NCBI GenBank assembly: GCA_002104905.1
Contig: MCFE01000844.1
Span: 1 to 30,783, forward strand
From: Basidiobolus meristosporus CBS 931.73
Lineage: Eukaryota > Basidiobolomycota > Basidiobolomycetes > Basidiobolales > Basidiobolaceae
Direction: 5' to 3'
Length of the DNA: 30,783 nucleotides
The translations under genes and the position numbers were made by a program. This document shows, piece by piece, positions 9,421 to 21,215 of the stretch (positions are counted from its first letter, which is position 1; each line of letters begins with the position of its first letter). The notes beneath the pieces are model-generated. The model worked only from the letters and a program-made list of their open reading frames with translations, was not told the DNA's origin and did not search any database.

Positions 9421-10377
9421 ATCAAATTCTCCATTCAAAAATGCAGTTTTTGCATCCATTTGATGAATAAAGAACGTATATTTAGCAGCAATAGCCAGTA
9501 TTAATCTTATGGCATTGAACTTGGCTACTGGTGCAAAGGTCTCAGTATAGTCAAGTCTTTTTGTTTGAGAGTATCCTTTGGCTACAAGTCTTGCTTTGTA
9601 TCTTTCAATTGTACTATCAGCCCTGTATTCTGTCTTGAAGACCTATCTGCATCCAATTGATTTATGGTTGATTGGTAATTTGACAAAGTCCCAAGTTTGA
9701 TTTTCCATCAGGGCCTGATATTCCTCAGTCATTGCAGATCTTCAAAACTTCATCTGCAGGCTATTTAGGGCCTCTTTCACAGTCTGGGGCTCATCAATGT
9801 GGACTGAATAGGCATAGGCTAAGTTTGTACCCTCATTAATATAGTAATTTGGGCTACCTCTTGTCCAATTGGATCTCCAGGCATATGATACTGGAATGAT
9901 CACTTCTGAGATATTGCTGGGCACTGATTCTGGCTGAACCACAGTTGTAGAGTGCTCTGGAGTGAAAAAATTTATATTGTTTTGCTCTGGTTCAAGGCTT
10001 ATAATTGGTGGACTTGAGATCAGATTTTTGTCATCATCTGATGTCATATTTTGTGAAAATTTTGAATTTTTATCAAGCAGCACATCCCTGCACATGATTA
10101 GCTTCTTTTCTGCAGTATTGTGGAGTCAGTATGCTTTAATCTCAATGCAATAACCCAAAAATATGCATTTTACACTTTTTAGCTCAAATTTTGACTGATT
10201 TCTGGGCAGTTTCTTGGCATATACTCTACACCCAAATATTCTTAGATGATCTGCACTTGATCTGTACCCATGCCATGCTTCAAATGGAGTAGAATCACAA
10301 AGTATTCTTTTACAATTCCTATATTTAATGTGTACAGCAGTGGCTTCTGATTCTGCCTAAAATTCATAGGATAATTT

Positions 10378-10725
10378 TGTTGTAAGAGTCTTGGACATAT
10401 TGTAAGTGATTAGGAGAACAAGTATATCATGAGGTTTTCACTTAAAGATTTATTGAATGTAAAAGTAGTGTTTATACTTTTACCTGGTCTTGGCATAACA
10501 AACACATAGAATAGGGTAAGGAAGGTCCCAAGAACATATGTGCAGAGTTTGGGGCTGTTTAGACAACTTTGAGAATTTTCATGTTCTGGGTACCAGGTAT
10601 TTTGGTGAAAATATTCTAAGTAAATCCTGACAAGGAATTTGGTCAGTATTTACTATAATCTGCAGGGAATGATCTAAGTGACTAAGTTAGGTGAATATAT
10701 AGGTGGAAATACAAATCTTACAACA
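10378..10725 (-). mobile_element. Solo copia LTR inserted in element A integrase, with 5-bp target duplication
   Basis: This 348-bp segment starts tgttgtaa and ends ttacaaca, and is the reverse complement of an LTR like that of element C (18184-18531, also 348 bp). It interrupts an integrase sequence that is continuous in element C at about 16000-16050. The flanks aattt (10373-10377) and aattc (10726-10730) are a 5-bp target duplication with one later change. No internal element sequence remains, so it is a solo LTR left by LTR-LTR recombination. Confidence 0.9.
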
Positions 10726-12122
10726 AATTCTTGATCATGGATCATAGATCTTGCCATATCAATTATTAACCTGTTAGCACATTCTGCTACTCTATTTTAC
10801 TGTGGGGAGTATGGTACAGTAGTCTCTTGCTTTATCCCATGAATTTTGCAGAAGTGGATGAAGAGTTTTGAGGTATATTCTCCGCCATTGTCAGAACGTA
10901 GTTTCTTGATTTTTTCATCAGTTTCTCTCTTGACCATAGCTTTAAGCACTCTGAGCTTAGACAGAGCTTCTTCCTTTCTCTCCATGAAGTAGACCCATGT
11001 GTATCTTGTATAATCATCAATAAAAGTGATCAAGTACTTCATCCCGTCTAAGGATAAATTTTGCATAGGTCCACACTGATCTGAGTGAATTAGATCTAAT
11101 TTTTTCTTAGTTTTGACTAACCCAGAGCTCTTGAACAATTGTCTGGCTTGCTTTCCATATATGCAGGCTTCACAGTGCTCCAAATTAGCTGGGGGATCAA
11201 TTTTTACTCTGGAAATTAGCTGATCTTTGATCATTTTGCGCAAGTAATCATGCTCCAGAGTCAATATACCATGTTTGAGAATCATTGTCTGTAGTCATAC
11301 TTAGTGCAGATATGAATAGTCTATCTTCAGTTGTTGCAGCATTTCCATATTCAGGCTTTTTCTGCTGACAATATTTCTTTTTGAAGCATCAGTTGGATGT
11401 GTGTCCTCTCTTTTTGCAATAGTTACAAAACAGGTTGTTGTTGCCATTGTAGGGTCTTGGGTGCCTCCTTTGTTGGCTATCATTGCTTATTAAAGCACTT
11501 TCTTCTTCCTTCTTATTGGTGCTTGATTTTCTTAATTCTTCATCCAGGAGCCTTCCATATACATAATTTAAGGTCAATTCTTCAGTTCTGGACTCTAGGG
11601 CTGATACAAGGCCCTGAAGCTTGTCTATCAAGCTATTCAGGATGGTAACTATCACATCCTCATCAGTAGTTGGTGTGCCCACAGATTCCATTTCATCTAC
11701 CAGCAGGGTAATTCTGTCAAGTAGATTTCTCATTTCTTCTCCTGGCAGCATCTTTGTAGTAAAGAATTCTTGTCTCAGATACATGCTCTTAGCAGCTGAA
11801 CATGACTGGTAGTTTTTTTTCTAATGTCTTACAGGCATTCTTTGCTGTTTTTGCTCTTGATCATCAAATTAGCAATTTGTCCTTATCATTAAGGCAAAGG
11901 CAGTTAAAGGCACTTTGTTCTTTCTTCTGTAACTTTAAGGCTTCCTCTCCCACATTTTTAGGAGGACATTCCTCTCCCATGACAATATCCCAAAGGCCTC
12001 TTTCTTGTAGCAGCATCTTCATCTTCACCTTCCACACTTGGTAGTTAGATCCATCAAACTTTTCAACAGAGGGAAAAATTCTAGTAATAGCAGTGGTAGA
12101 CATTGCAAAGTGTGACAGCTTG

Positions 12123-12134
12123 GGGCTCATAACC
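12123..12134 (-). other. Copia A primer-binding site
   Basis: On the minus strand ggttatgagccc directly follows the LTR. It is the exact complement of the initiator tRNA-Met anticodon region, so priming from a cleaved tRNA half is likely. It lies just upstream of the Gag start. Confidence 0.65.
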
Positions 12135-12483
12135 TGTTGTAAGAGTCTTTAGAGTTATTGGAAGTGATTGGGAGAACAAGTAGATTATGTGGTTTTCACC
12201 TAAGGATTTGATGAATGTAAAAGTGGTATTTATACTTGTACATAGTCTTGGCATATCAAACATGAAGAACAGGTTAAGGAAGATCCCAAGAATATGTGTG
12301 CAAAGTTTGGGGCTGTTTGGACAACTTTGAGAATTTTCATGTTTGGATACCTGGTATGTTGGTGAAAGTATTTCAAGTAAATCCTGACAAAGAATTTGGT
12401 CAGTATTCACTTGGATTTGAAGGTAATGATCTAAGTGACTAAGTTAGGTGAATATTTAGGTGGGATTATGAGTTTTCACCACA
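12135..12483 (-). repeat. 5' LTR of copia A (variant terminus)
   Basis: This 349-bp segment matches the other LTRs through most of its length, including the tgttgtaagagtc end at 12135 and the 'gtgactaagttaggtgaatat' region. At its outer end it reads ttcaccaca instead of ttttacaaca, so in the element's orientation it starts TGTGGTGAAAACTC rather than TGTTGTAAAATTTG. To the right, element B pol continues directly, so A seems to have inserted into B or the two were joined here. Confidence 0.8.
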
Positions 12484-13992
12484 ATTGGGCTATTTCTGGT
12501 CCTTTTGGATCTCCAGGCTTGTGCTACTGGAACAATCACTTCTGGGATATCCCTGAGCACTGATTCAGGCTAAACCACAGCTGTAGAGTCCTCTGGATTG
12601 AAATAATTTTCATTGTTTTGCTCTGATTCAATCCTGACAATTGGTGGACTTGAGATCAAAATTTTGTCATCATCTGATGTCATTTTTTGTGAAAATCTTG
12701 AATTACATCAAACAACACATCCCTGGACTTGATCAGGTTCTTTGCTTTGGCATTGTAGGGTATATATGCCTTACTCTCATTGCAGTAGCCCAAAAATATG
12801 CATTCAATACTTTCTAGCTCAAATATTGACTGATTTCCAGGCGGTTTCTTGGCATATGCTGTACACCCATATATTGTTAGATGTTCTGCACTAAATCTGT
12901 ATCCACGCCATGCTTTAAATGGAGTAGAATCACAAAGTATGCTGTTATAACTCTTATTTCTAAGGTATACAGCTGTGGCAACTGAATCTGCCCAAAAATC
13001 ATAGGATAATTTTTGATGATGGAGCATATATCTTGCCATATCAGTAATTGATCTATGTTAACATTGTGCTACTCCATTTTTCTGTGGGGAGTATGGTAAA
13101 GTGGTCTCTTGCTTTATTGCATGAGTTTTGCTCCCTGGGCCTAGACAGAGCTTCTTTATTTCCTTCCATAATGTAGACCCTATATATCTTTTATAATCAT
13201 CAACAAAAGTGATTAAATACTTCATCCCACCTAAGGATAAATTTTGTATAGGTTTGCACAGATCTGGGTGAGTTAGATTCCATTTTTTCTTGGTTTGATT
13301 AGCCCAGAGCTCTTGAACAGTTGTCTGTCTGATTTCCCATTTATGAAGGCTTCACAGTGCTTCAAATTAGCAGGGGATCAATGATTACTCTGGAAACTTG
13401 CTGATCTTTTATCATTTGCTCAAATTATCAAAGCTTAGAGTTAAATCTTCAGTTCTGGACTCTAGGGCTTATACAAGGCCCTGAAGCTCATCTGTCAGGC
13501 CATTCAGGGTAGTTACTAACAAATCCTCATCAGTCATTGGTACACTCACAGATTCCATCTCATCTCCCAGCGGGGTAATTCTGTTAAGTAGATTTTTCAT
13601 TTCTTCTCCTGGCAGCATCTTGGCAGTAAAGAGTTTTTGTCTAAACTACATTCTCTTGGCTGCTGTGCATGATTGATAGGTGTCTTCTAATACCTTCCAA
13701 GTATTTGTTGCTGTTTTTGCTCTTGAACACTGAATTGTTTCTAACATTAGGGCAAATGCAGTTGAAGGCACTTTGCTCTTTCTTCTAGTACTTTAAGGCT
13801 TCCTCTTCAATGCTTTTAGGAGGGCATTCTTGTTCCATGTCAATATCTCAAATGCCTCTTTGTTGTAGCAGCATTTTCATCTTCACCTTCCACACTTGGT
13901 AGTTAGATCCATCCAACTTATCAGCAGAGGGGAAAATTCCAGTAATAGTGGTGGTAGCCATTGCAGAGAGTGACAGCTTGGGGCACAAAGCC
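12484..13992 (-). pseudogene. Ty1/copia element B, internally deleted remnant
   Basis: On the minus strand, Gag sequence runs from about 13963 (MATTTITGIFPSADKLDGSN) down to about 13447. It jumps, without protease, to integrase sequence (13440-12680; 'FWADSVATAVYLRN' is readable at about 12990). It ends at 12484 in the linker between integrase and RT. Several stops and frame changes occur. Compared with element C, about 0.6 kb covering the zinc knuckle, protease and start of GAG_pre-integrase is missing at about 13440. There is no RT or RNase H. Confidence 0.85.
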
Positions 13993-14208
13993 TGTTGTAA
14001 GAGTCTTTGGAGATATTGGAAGTAATTGGGAGAACAAGCTGATAATGTGGTGTTCACTTAATGATATATTGAATGTAAAAGTAGTATTTATACTTTTACA
14101 TTATCTTTGGTGGAACAAGCATGTAGAATAAACTTGGGAAGGTCCCAAGAGAATGTGTGCAAAGTTTGGGGCTGTTTGGGCAACCTTGAGAACATTTGAG
14201 TTCTGGGT
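13993..14208 (-). repeat. Truncated 5' LTR of copia B
   Basis: The segment begins tgttgtaagagtc at 13993 next to the B Gag leader and matches other LTRs to about 14208 (ttctgggt). The outer third of the LTR is missing. At 14209 it meets Gag sequence of element C on the opposite strand, a head-to-head illegitimate junction. Confidence 0.85.
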
Positions 14209-17200
14209 GCTGAAAAGTTGGATGGATCTAACTACCAAGTGTGGAAAGTGAAAATGAAGATGCTGCTACAAGAAAGAGGCCTTTGGGATATTGTCATGGG
14301 AGAAGAATGCCCTCCTAAAAGCGTGGGAGAGGAAGCCTTAAAGTAACATAAGAAAGAACAAAGTGCCTTTAACTGCCTTTGCCTTAATGATAAATACAAA
14401 TTGCTAATTCAGTGCTCAAGTGCAAAAACAGCAACAAATGCTTGAAAGGTATGACAAATTGCCAATTCAATGCTCAAGAGCGAAAATGGCAAAGAATGCC
14501 TGGAAGGCATTAGAAAAAAACTACCAGTCATGTTCAGCTGCTAAGAGCATGTATCTGAGACAAGAATTCTTTACTACAAAGATGCTGCCTGGAGAAGAAA
14601 TGAAAAATCTAATTAACAGAATTACCCTGCTGGTAGATGAGATGGAATCTGTGAGCATACCAACTACTGATGAGGATGTGATAGTTACCATCCTGAATAG
14701 CCTGACAGACAAGCTTCAGGGCCTTGTATCAGCCCTAGAGTCCAGAACTGAAGAATTGACCTTAAATTATGTATATGGAAGGCTCCTGGATGAAGGATTA
14801 AGAGAATCAAGCACCAATAAGAAGGAAGAAGAAAATGCTTTAATAAGCAATGATAGCCAACAAAGGAGGTACCCAAGACCCTACAAAGGCAACAGCAACC
14901 AGTTTTGCAACTACAGCAAAAGGAAAGGACACACATCGGACCAGAGTTGCAAAAAGAGAGATTATCAGCAAAAGAAGCCTGAATATGGAAATGCTGCAAC
15001 AACTGAAGATAGACTATCCATATCTGCACTAAATATGACCACAAAGAAGGATTCTCAGACGTGGTATATTGACTCTGGAGCTTCTCAACACTTTACACAC
15101 CAAAAAGAACTTTTTACCAAATATAAAGAAATTCCAATTGAGGAGGTTTTCATGGGTGACAATAGAGCACTTGATGCAGTGGGAAAAAGAACTATCCAAG
15201 TAAGCCTTAGAAGCAGTGAAGGAAGCCATACACTGACCTTCAAAGAAGTACTCTATGTACTAGAAATAGCCAAGAACCTACTATATGTAAGCAAGGCCAC
15301 AGCAGAAGGACTCAGTTTCAGTTTGGACAATTCTGGATGCAGGATCACTGATCAAAATGGTGCCCATATTGCTTTGGGCATCAGAGACCAGAATCTATAC
15401 AAGTTGGCTCATAATCCATCATATTTAGAAGCCAATATAAGTAACTTAAATGAATATACACTAATGCTTTGGCATAGGAGATTTGGACGTCTCAATCTTG
15501 ATTATTTGCATAAAATGATCAAAGATCAGCTAATTTCTGGAGTGAAAATTGATCCCCCAGCTAATTTGGAGCACTGTGAGGCCTGCATATATGGGAAACA
15601 AGCCAGACAACCGTTCAAGAGCTCTGAGTTAGTCAAAACTAAGAAAAAATTAGATCTAATTCACTCAGATCTGTGTGGACCTATGCAAAATTTATCCTTA
15701 GACAGGATGAAGTACTTGATCACTTTTATTGATGATTATACAAGATACACATGGGTCTACTTCATGGAGAGAAAGGAAGAAGCTCTGTCTAAGCTCAGGG
15801 AGTTTAAAGCTATGGTAGAGAGAGAAACTGATGAAAAAATCAAGAAACTACATTCTGACAATGGCGGAGAACATACCTCAAAACTCTTCATCCACTACTG
15901 CAAAATTCATGGGATAAAGCAAGATATTACTGCACCATACACCCCACAGCAAAATGGAGTAGCAGAATGTGCTAACAGTCTAATAATTGAAATGGCAAGA
16001 TCTATGATCCATGATCAAAAATTATCCTATGATTTTTGGGTGGAATCAGTTGCCACTGCTGTATACATTAAAAATAGGAGTTATAACAGAGTACTTTGTG
16101 ATTCTACTCCATTTGAGGCATGGTATGGATACAGACCAAGTGCAGAACATCTAAGAATATTTGGGTGAACAGCATATGCCAAGAAACTGCCCAGAAATCA
16201 GTCAAAATTTGAGCCAAAAAGTGTAAAATGCATATTTTTGGGCTACTGCAATGAGAGTAAGGCATACAGACTCTACAATACCAAAGCAAAGAAGCTGATC
16301 AAGTCCAGGGATGTATTGTTTGATGAAAATTCAAAATTTTCACAAAAATGACATCAGATGATGACAAAATTTTGTTCTCTAGTCCACCAATTGTCAGGAT
16401 TGTATCAGAGCAAAACAATGAAAATTATTTCAATCCAGAGGACTTTACAACCGTGGTTCAGCCAGAATCAGTGCCCAGGAATATCCCAGAAGTGATCATT
16501 CCAGTATCAAATGCCTGGAGATCCAATTGGACAGGAAATAGCCCAAATTACTATATCAATGAGGGTACAAACTTAGCCTATGCCTATTCAGTCCATATTG
16601 ATGAGCCCCAGCCTGTAAAAGAGGCCCTAAATGGCCCTCAGACAAAGTTTTGGAGATCGGCAATGACTGAGGAATATCCGGCCCTGATGGAAAAGCAAAC
16701 TTGGGACTTAGTCAAATTACCAATCAACCAAAAATCAATTGGATGCAGATGGGTCTTCAAGACAAAATACAAGGCTGATGGTACAATTGAAAGATACAAA
16801 GCAAGACTTGTAGCCAAAGGATACTCTCAAACAAAAGGACTTGACTATACTGAGACCTTTGCACTGGTAGCCAAGTTTAATTCCATCAGATTAATATTTG
16901 CTATTGCAGCCAAGTATAAGTTTTTAATTCATCAAATGGATGTAAAACTGCATTTTTGAATGGAGAACTTGATGAGAATGTGTATATGGACCAGCCTGAT
17001 GGGTTTGCTGACCAAGATAGCTCCCATTTGGTCTGCAAGCTTAAAAAGTCACTATATGGTCTCAACCAATCACCAAGAGCCTGGAACTGCAAGATAGATT
17101 CTTATTTGGAATCTTTGAGTTTCAAAAGGAGTAATGCTGACTATAGTATACACTATAAGCCAGACAGAGCAAATCCAGTTCTATTAGATCTATATGTGGA

Positions 17201-18172
17201 TGATCTTATTATAGCTGCCAATGACCTAAAAACATTGGAAGAGACTAAATCCTGCCTATCTAAGGAGTTCAAGATGTCCGATCTAGGAGAACTTAGTTAC
17301 TATGTAGGGATTAAGTTCTCCATAGACAGAAGTACCCAGACTATCACCCTAAGTCAGTCCAAGTATATTCAAGATATACTAAAGAAGTACAAAATGGAAG
17401 ACTGTAAACCAGCAGCTACCCCAATGGAGACAAACCTTAACTTGGTCAAAGCTCAACCAAATCAAGGGAGCTTGGTGCCATCTGAAAGCCCTGACTTTCC
17501 TTATCAATCTATGTTTGGCAGTCTGATGTATATCATGCTTGGAACACGTCCAGATATCTCATATTCAGTGGGAGTTGTCAGCCAACATAATCAGAACTAT
17601 GGATCTGATCATATTGCAGCAGTTATTGGATTTTTAGATACCTAAAAGGAACTGCTGATATCTGCTCAAGATACACTTATAAGGATTCAGAACAGGATCT
17701 TGTGGGATACTCTGATGCTGATTGGGGACAAAATTTAGAAGTCAGAAGATCCACCACAAAATACCCCTTTCTTTACTGTCTAGGAGCAATTTCATGGAAT
17801 TCAAGAAAGCAACCAACTGTAGCACTTTCTACCACAGAGGCAGAGTACATGGCAGCCTGTGAAGCTACAAAAGAAGCAATGTGGCTAAGAAAGCTGTTTA
17901 CAGATTTAGGCCAATGTCAAAAAACGCCTATTACTTTATTTCAAGATAATCAAGGATGTATACAATTAGGTAGAAATCCAATTTTTCATGCTAGAACCAA
18001 GCACATAGATATTAGACATCATTTCATACATGAAGCTATAGAGAATAACTTAGTTAGCTTAGTTTACTGTCCTACTGATGAAATGATTGCAGACATATTT
18101 ACCAAACCATTAGCTAGAGACAAGTTTGAATATCTTAGGTCAAAATTAGGACTAGTCAGTATGAACATTTAG
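14209..18172 (+). pseudogene. Ty1/copia Gag-Pol, element C, most complete copy but frameshifted
   Basis: The copy starts inside Gag (KLDGSNYQVWKVKMK) with no 5' LTR. A main frame, 14420-16168, holds Gag, a zinc knuckle with its second Cys changed to Ser (CNYSKRKGH), protease (WYIDSGASQHF, about 15061), GAG_pre-integrase and integrase (HCEACIYGKQ, FIDDYTRYTWVYFM, SDNGGEH). After a TGA at 16166, a frame change near 16345 leads to the RT frame (GCRWVFKTKYKADG). Loss of one A near 16935 shifts to 16956-17645 (YVDD at about 17195), and an extra base near 17625 shifts to 17702-18172 with RNase H (GYSDADWG, ALSTTEAEYMAA, TKPLARDKFE). The order Gag-PR-INT-RT-RH defines Ty1/copia. It cannot make an intact polyprotein. 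Confidence 0.92.
14396..14511 (+). repeat. 58-bp tandem duplication in copia C gag
   Basis: Two adjacent units start at 14396 and 14454 (acaaattgc.aattca.tgctcaag). They differ at about ten positions. The unit length is not a multiple of three, so the duplication shifts the Gag frame. It is absent from element A. Confidence 0.75.
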
Positions 18173-18183
18173 CTGAGTGGGAG
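18173..18183 (+). other. Polypurine tract of copia C
   Basis: The purine-rich ctgagtgggag lies between the RNase H stop codon (18170-18172) and the first base of the 3' LTR. That is the place for plus-strand priming in LTR retrotransposons. Confidence 0.7.
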
Positions 18184-18531
18184 TGTTGTAAAATTTGTAT
18201 TTCCACCTAAATATTCACCTAACTTAGTCACTTAGATCATTACCTTCAGATCCTAGAGAATACTGACCAAATTTGTTGTTGGGATTTACTTAGAATATTT
18301 TCACCAAAATACCAGGTACCCAGAACATGAAAATTAGATAAGTTGTCCAAACAGCCCCAAACCTTGCACATATGTTCTTTGGACCTTTCTTAGTCTATTT
18401 TACATGTTTGTCATGCCAAGATCATGTAAAAGTATAAATACTACTTTTATATTCAATAAATCATCAAGTGAAAACCACATAATCTACTTGTTCTCCCAAT
18501 CACTTCCAATAACTCTACGACTCTTACAACA
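18184..18531 (+). repeat. 3' LTR of copia C
   Basis: The 348-bp LTR starts TGTTGTAA and ends TTACAACA, perfect 8-bp inverted termini. It contains a TATA-like box (gtataaata, about 18430). It is closely similar to the solo LTR in element A and the LTRs of A and B. The flank after it is ataac; no 5' LTR exists to confirm a target duplication. Confidence 0.93.
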
Positions 18532-18540
18532 ATAACATGG

Positions 18541-19745
18541 AGGACATTGGACCTTGATACACCTTTTGGGAGTCTCTTACAGAGCAGATCTGTGGAGAGA
18601 TAAAAAGAGTAGTCAAGTTGCAAGTACTACCATATTACAATCTCATTAAGAATATTACCTTTTGGTCCATCCTGGATATGATGAGTTGGCATATGGAAGA
18701 CAGGCTAGAAGTGTTCAAAGATATGCAGTACAGATCTGCCCATGGAGACACCTATGCCTTTGGCATTAAGAAGCTAAGCAGCCCCAATGTGTGGGTACTC
18801 AGTTAAGTAATGCAAAGTTGGGTTGGACACAGTAAGCAACAAATCATTAATAGGTCAACTGTACCAAAGTACACTAGACATCTCCTGGGCACAAGCCAAT
18901 TTTACACCTTTCAATACAGAATCTCCACAAATAAGTGCCAGAGCACACCTACAAGGTGGACTAGAATCCAGCAGGGAGAAGGACTACACTGGCCAAGTAC
19001 CAAGAACTATTTTGTAGATATTCAAGTGGTATACATGGCAAAAGTGGTTGCAACTAAGCATATGTTTGAAAGATATATATGCTACCAGCAATACAAGGTA
19101 TATGGCACCTTTGCAAGTATCACACTGAAATGCCTTGAGTTCAGGTGATAGAAGTGTGTCAATTGTGGCAGGTATGCACATATATAAAGGTTAGTAAGCA
19201 GGAGGCCATAGTTTTGGTTGATTTAAACTATATGGGGAATACCTATGGTAGTAGTGTGTAAGCAAATTTATTGGTGTGACTCTACAGTGGAACATATGAA
19301 TTGTGTAAGGGGAGGTAGAAAATGGAATATCATTGGTAAGCTGGTTTGGTAGAATTATACAGGACTAGCTGTAGGTCACTGTACTGCTGTGAAAATGCCA
19401 ACTGAGGTCTGTATTGAGGCTGTCAAAGCATCATCATGTTTCTGCCATATAAGGCAATTGCATATATTGGCCAGTAAGGTCTGCTCAGATAAGTGTAGAC
19501 CACATTTAGACCATCTGGATGCCATGCAAGTCCCACTTAAAGACAGTTAAAACGCCATCAAGTTTATTACTTAATTTGGCAGTAAAAACTGCAAAACACT
19601 GTCACAATCCCACCATTAGATTGTGGAGAAGGTCAAGAATTCCAAGCTGCTGGCATTATAACAGCCTTGTTGTGGGATTCAGATGGCTTATCTGGATCAG
19701 ATCCACCTGTGGGACTGAATTAGTATTCATAGAAGGATAGGTTGA
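18541..19745 (+). pseudogene. Plavaka/Tnp2-like transposase C-terminal region and 3' end, right copy
   Basis: Readable fragments include 'CGEIKRVVKLQVLPYYNLIK' (about 18591), resembling the 'AIKSRR.PYA.L' block near the end of Plavaka-like transposases. A C-terminal piece, 'NYFVDIQVVYMAKV..FERYICYQQYKVY', ends at a stop at 19146-19148. Several stops and frame changes occur. From 19217 the sequence aligns with 7881-8303. The pair may be two elements of one family or the two halves of one disrupted element carrying a duplication. The C-terminal match is suggestive rather than certain. Confidence 0.45.
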
Positions 19746-21215
19746 TGGGAGCCCCAGAAAGTGTTTCCCTATGTCTGATTGGGGGCAACATCTCAGCAAC
19801 ATGAAAAGAGAATAGTGCTTTCATGAAATCCATGATCCCAATGTAGGTACCAGATGAGGTTCCTCAATGGATTCCAAGATATCAGCCTGAGTGAAGCATG
19901 TAAACCTTATGTACAATTGATTGGGCAAAACTGACCTTGAGTTTGCCCTGAGTGAATCAGGTCTTACCACCTGGTCAGGCTTAGCAAACCTGCCAACAGC
20001 TAGATTCTCAGGTCTCACTGCCACCACAAATTAGCACCAGTGGACCCTTCACATGCTAATTCATTGAGTCAGTTTTGGCCATTCACTCCCGAAACGGAAC
20101 TGTTTACACCTGGGGAGTGGAGGCGATTGAAGGAGAGCCACCCAAAAGTGGTGATATGGTGTGTTGGAGGGTTTGAGATGAGGTCAAACCCATTCTTTCC
20201 TGAATTGAACGGCACCTAACAACCCCGGAACCTGCCATGAAACCACAAGCGCAGTCCCCGAGTGGTGTATCCTGAGGACATTCCAAGGAGGCGGGAGATA
20301 GGAGTCAGACTGAAACAATCCATGGTGATTGCATCCGCCGGCTGGCATGCCCCTCTGGAGTCACCACTAGGACGTTCAGGAGTCGCTGGTATTCAGTTCT
20401 CCATTAGACCAAGGATGCAGAATGATTGAGACACCTGACTCAACCAGCTAGGGGGATCCGGAGGATCACCAGTCGGGACCTGAAGGTATTGCCAAGGCCG
20501 GACGCTCCCCAATTGATGACCCGAAACCGGGCCGGGCGTTTCGACCTCAGGGACATTCACTGGGCATCAAGCCTCCGACCCAGGAACCGAGCCAGGCATG
20601 AAACAAGGTGGGCTGAGATTTGGAACCTTGCAGGCGGGAAACTGAGGAATCAGGTGAGGAGCAACTGAACCCATTCGTTGCCTCCTCAGATCCAGTAACT
20701 ATGAACCCCACCCTAGGTTGGTAGGCAGGCCAATTCCGGGAGAATCATGGTTGGTGCGCGGTGGAACCTATAGAACCCTGGGCATAGAAGAATACGTAAT
20801 CAGGTTCCCGAAGAAGATGGGGGTGTATGTACAACCGTCCAGAGGATATCCTCGGGTGACCAGCCTCCTCCCATATAGTCAAAACTCGGATGACTTTGGC
20901 TGTTTATTTACTGGTGGGAAACAAAACGACCTTGCCGACTCATTCATTAAAGTGGGGGGGGGGGGGGTGTCCCACTGGCAGGAAAGGCGCCAACCGCAAT
21001 GGAACGATGCCACGGTGACGATGATAGGGATAGCTTGGGATGAAAATCAGAGGGAAAGGTCTGTGAGGGGGGGGGGGGGGGTTGGGGAGTTTTTTACTTC
21101 ACCATCTCGGTTCTACTGCGTAAAAAAGGGGGAGGTAGCTAGATGGCTGGATATGAAAAGGAGAGGCTGGCGGGGATGGCGGTAGAAACGTGCGTTTTTG
21201 ACGAGCCCTCCGGGA
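19746..21215. other. No gene recognised; G homopolymers
   Basis: Composition becomes more GC-rich from about 20000. Open frames here (for example 20718-21185 plus, 19821-20027 minus) show no motif I know. Two long G runs occur, 14 G at 20954-20967 and 15 G at 21067-21081, just beyond the 3' end of the VRP1-like gene. The stretch could be old, decayed repeat DNA. Confidence 0.5.

Larger units (their letters stand above)
8304..12134 (-). pseudogene. Ty1/copia Gag-Pol, element A, decayed and truncated
   Basis: Read on the minus strand, Gag begins at about 12103 (MSTTAITRIFPSVEKFDGSN). A zinc knuckle lies near 11405 (CNYCKKRGHTSN). Then follow GAG_pre-integrase and integrase (HCEACIYGKQARQ, FIDDYTRYTWVYFM, SDNGGEY; 11285-10797), the integrase C-terminus with MTSDDDKN (about 10050), and RT (9459-8323, MDAKTAFLNGE, YVDD). 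Stops and frame changes separate these parts, and a solo LTR (10378-10725) splits the integrase. An in-frame 333-bp duplication doubles part of RT. Homology to element C ends at 8304, at the start of RNase H, so RNase H and the 3' LTR are lost. The nucleotide sequence is very similar to element C, which gives a common ancestor for A, B and C. Confidence 0.9.

Noticed and set aside
10797-11285. Separate integrase gene on the minus strand
   Set aside because: It is the integrase part of copia A, interrupted by the solo LTR and stops.
12121-12134. tRNA gene fragment
   Set aside because: The match to initiator tRNA-Met is limited to about 12 bases immediately next to an LTR, as expected for a primer-binding site; there is no cloverleaf.
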